Source: a virus
Reading direction: 5' to 3' (one strand)
Virus record (IMG/VR): IMGVR_UViG_3300043399_001408
Location: 1 to 23,667 of that record
Length of the DNA: 23,667 bases
Shown: in pieces, positions 21,432 to 23,667 of the stretch
How the letters are laid out: every line of letters begins with the position of its first letter
Numbering within the stretch: the stretch's first letter is position 1
Notes under the pieces: model-generated
The model's input: only the letters and a program-made list of their open reading frames with translations
What the model was told of the DNA's origin: nothing
Database searches by the model: none
Program-made: the position numbers and the translations under genes

Positions 21432-23667
21432 ATTTCAGCACTTACACTTTGAGGATTATATGGGCTACGAGTTAAATTTTGCCATCCAGAACCAGTGTAA
21501 ATAATGATCGTATCATTGGTACTATCGAAAGCGATCGCACCAAGAGCGATTTCTTGAAGATTCTGGATTTCGTCAGCAGTTAGAACGGGAATTTTAGGTT
21601 CACTAAGAGGTGAAGAAACATTTGTTCTATCTAATTTATATATTTGAGACTTATTTGACGCTGCCCCAGAATGCATATATAAAGCTCCATTATCCGGGCT
21701 AGTCCCCTTGCTTATAGCAGAGAATAAAGCTACATCATATCCTAAAGGAGCTGGTGGTGTAGAGAGAGTATTGGTTATTAAAATACTACATGATGTTTGC
21801 AGATCTGTCTGAGTATTTCCGATGTGTAATGAATATTTAGGTGCACCGATACCAATACCCACGGGATAATTATTGTTTTCTGAGCCAAGAGCTATGGCGT
21901 TACTTGTTTTAACCTGGGTGTTATAACCTATCGCAGTTGCATTTATTAAACCTGATACACTAGCATCAGCTAAAGCTCCTAAGAAAGTGCAATTTTGATA
22001 CGATGATTGTTTAGAAGCAGCCTGGTATCCTAATGCAGTATTATTTTGCTTACTACTCGTTAATTTTGAGAATGCTTGAGAACCAATTGCAGTATTATTT
22101 GAAGACTTAGAATCTATAACATTTAAAGCTTGAGAACCTATTCCTAAGTTGTCATTAGAATTTATCACTGGTAATACTGTTGCTTTTGGAAGACTTGCAT
22201 CGGCTTGAGTAAGTAAATAAGAACTATTAGCAGAAGCTGTAGTTATCCAACTAGTATTGCCCTTTCCGTCGGTAGATAATACATAACCAGCCGTTCCGTT
22301 AGTGTTGGGTAAAACAAAATTAGTCCCAGAAGAAGGAATCGTAGTAGGTCCTGAAAAGGATACATTATTACCACCAGATCCGGGGAATTGTATTGCTTTG
22401 GATATAGTAAGATAGTTACCCGAAATTACATTAAAATCAATTGAATTAGCGTTCACATTATTAGTATTTAGTGTAGTAATTGTTAATTCTTTACTCAACT
22501 GCACAGAGATACTACCTGAGGTAGTAACAGGACTCCCGGTAATAGTTAAGTTACTATCAGTGTTGGTTAGGCCTACAGAAGTAACAGTTCCACCTCCTCC
22601 TGTGTTATTAACCCAGCTAGTATTCCCTTGTCCATCCGTAGAGAGTACTTGCCCTGATGTTCCGATAGTGCTAGGTAATACAAAATTTAAGTTACTACTT
22701 AATGCTGATGAAGCACTTAAACTAATAGCTTTATTATTACTATTACTTAAATTTAAAGTATTAATATTATTAAGATTTTTATTTAAATTAACTGCGATAC
22801 TACCCGAGGTAGTAACAGGGCTACCGGTAATGGTTAAGTTGTTGTCGGTGTTGGTTAGACCGACAGAGGTAACAGTACCGCCAGCAATATCATTAACCCA
22901 GCTAGTATTACCCTGTCCGTCAGTAGAAAGTATCTGTCCTTTAATTCCTGAGCTAGTTGGAAGTGTAAAATTTAAATTACTACCAAGACCATTAGGAGAG
23001 CTTAATGTATAACCATAATTATTAGTATTATTTAAAGTAACGCTTTTTATAGCTAATTGCGGTTTTAAATTAACTGCAATATTCCCTGAGGTAGTAACAG
23101 GACCACCAGTGATGGTTAAGTTACTATCGGTGTTTGTTAGACCGACAGAAGTAACAGTACCACCAGCGATATCATTAACCCAGCTAGTATTACCCTTTCC
23201 ATCAGTAGAGAGTATTTGTCCAGCCGTTCCGTTAGTACCGGGTAATACAAAAGTTAGGTTGTTACTTAATCCTAACGGAGCACTTAAACTAATAGCTTTA
23301 CCGCTATTAGCTAAATTAACTGAAGTTATTCCGTTAAGTATTGGATTCAAATTAACTGCAATATTCCCTGAGGTAGTAACAGGACCACCAGTGATAGTTA
23401 AGTTACTATCAGTGTTTGTTAGACCGACAGAAGTAACAGTACCGCCAGCAATATCATCAACCCAGTTAGTATTACCTTGTCCGTCGGTAGAAAGTATCTG
23501 TCCTGATATTCCACTAGTAGAAGGTAATACAAAGCTTTTGTTACTATTTAATCCCGCTGGTGAAGCTAATGTATAACCATAATTATTTAAGTTATTTAAA
23601 GTAATAGTCTTTAAGACTATTTGTGATTTTAGATCAACTTCGATATTCCCAGCTTGTGTAACAGGAC
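21428..23667 (-). CDS. repeat-containing tail fibre / adhesin-like protein, 5' end outside window
   Basis: The frame stays open to the right edge, so the N-terminus lies outside; at least 745 residues are visible. The first part is a tandem array of about 94-residue repeats. Each has PVTTSGNIAVNL, a FVLP strand, GQ(I/V)LSTDG(Q/K)GNTSWVN and GTVTSVGLTNTD(S/N)NLTITG. Next come Hep_Hag-like beta-roll repeats as in YadA-type adhesin heads (NNTAIGSQAFSKL, NNTALGYQAASK, NATAIGYNTQVK, NAIALGSEN). It ends with a typical fibre end (LGAIAFDSTNDTIIIYTGSGWQNL). The repeats should form a long trimeric stalk, the roll a receptor-facing part. It is first in the visible fibre operon and is coupled to the 524-aa gene. 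Confidence 0.82.
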   Translation of the reverse strand, partial: PVTQAGNIEVDLKSQIVLKTITLNNLNNYGYTLASPAGLNSNKSFVLPSTSGISGQILSTDGQGNTNWVDDIAGGTVTSVGLTNTDSNLTITGGPVTTSGNIAVNLNPILNGITSVNLANSGKAISLSAPLGLSNNLTFVLPGTNGTAGQILSTDGKGNTSWVNDIAGGTVTSVGLTNTDSNLTITGGPVTTSGNIAVNLKPQLAIKSVTLNNTNNYGYTLSSPNGLGSNLNFTLPTSSGIKGQILSTDGQGNTSWVNDIAGGTVTSVGLTNTDNNLTITGSPVTTSGSIAVNLNKNLNNINTLNLSNSNNKAISLSASSALSSNLNFVLPSTIGTSGQVLSTDGQGNTSWVNNTGGGGTVTSVGLTNTDSNLTITGSPVTTSGSISVQLSKELTITTLNTNNVNANSIDFNVISGNYLTISKAIQFPGSGGNNVSFSGPTTIPSSGTNFVLPNTNGTAGYVLSTDGKGNTSWITTASANSSYLLTQADASLPKATVLPVINSNDNLGIGSQALNVIDSKSSNNTAIGSQAFSKLTSSKQNNTALGYQAASKQSSYQNCTFLGALADASVSGLINATAIGYNTQVKTSNAIALGSENNNYPVGIGIGAPKYSLHIGNTQTDLQTSCSILITNTLSTPPAPLGYDVALFSAISKGTSPDNGALYMHSGAASNKSQIYKLDRTNVSSPLSEPKIPVLTADEIQNLQEIALGAIAFDSTNDTIIIYTGSGWQNLTRSPYNPQSVSAEI
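22524..23667 (-). repeat. 282-288 bp tandem repeats in the tail-fibre gene
   Basis: Using GTAACAG as a marker on the + strand, repeat starts fall at 22524, 22812, 23094, 23376 and 23658. The spacings are therefore 288, 282, 282 and 282 bases, all multiples of three. The units code for about 94-96 residues and differ mainly in the segment between the two conserved motifs. The array continues beyond the window. A single related unit lies at about 20491 in the next fibre gene. Confidence 0.92.

Noticed and set aside
20449-23576. Several + strand frames rich in Val, Pro and Leu over the fibre genes
   Set aside because: They repeat with the 282-bp units and are complements of the fibre coding frames; the - strand products have recognised fibre motifs.
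22524-23667. Regular repeats considered as a CRISPR array
   Set aside because: Units are 282-288 bases, in coding frame, and encode fibre repeats; there are no short identical repeats with unique spacers.

Overview
The window is AT-rich (roughly one third G+C by eye) and holds most of a podovirus-type phage or prophage. The A/T-biased codon use, the recombination genes and the ProQ/FinO-like gene would fit an AT-rich Gram-negative, probably intracellular host such as a member of the Rickettsiales. No rRNA, integrase or host marker gene is present, so that placement is inference. No terminase, portal, capsid or lysis gene is visible, so the phage must continue beyond the window.

Left part, + strand (1-5362): the tail end of a winged-helix protein, a near-consensus sigma-70 promoter with a structured leader, two unknown genes, a YqaJ-type exonuclease, and a RecT/Bet-type single-strand annealing protein. 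Exonuclease plus annealing protein make a classical phage recombination pair. Between them lies a helix-turn-helix gene cut by a ~0.2 kb element. Next come an unknown gene, a one-span membrane protein, a ProQ/FinO-type RNA chaperone and an unknown AT-rich gene with its own promoter.

Centre, + strand (5383-12960): four large genes, tightly coupled except for a 46-bp gap before the third, look like internal virion (DNA ejection) proteins. The first (935 aa) begins with a putative ADP-ribosyltransferase-like domain encoded in unusually AT-rich DNA and fused to a G+C-richer phage structural body. A cold-shock protein closes the block.

Right part, - strand (23667 down to 13345), converging on the + strand block at a hairpin near 13.32 kb: a tail-fibre protein with 282-bp tandem repeats that runs off the window, two further fibre genes and a strong terminator. 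After these come a gp4-like tail adaptor, an AT-rich gene of unknown function, a gp10-like stabilization/tail hub protein, a small phage protein, a RuvC-like resolvase with its own promoter, and a 57-aa lipoprotein.

The most unusual feature is a pair of related IS200/IS605-type elements. A full tnpB-only copy sits at 17901-19152, and a ~211 bp internally deleted copy, inverted, sits at 2426-2636. Both abut the motif ATTCAT, which on the opposite strand is the start codon ATGAAT of a phage reading frame. In both, the left-end hairpin places GAGG in its loop five bases before that ATG, so the element appears to hand the target gene a new ribosome-binding site. The short copy keeps the ends and the region expected to encode the TnpB guide RNA.
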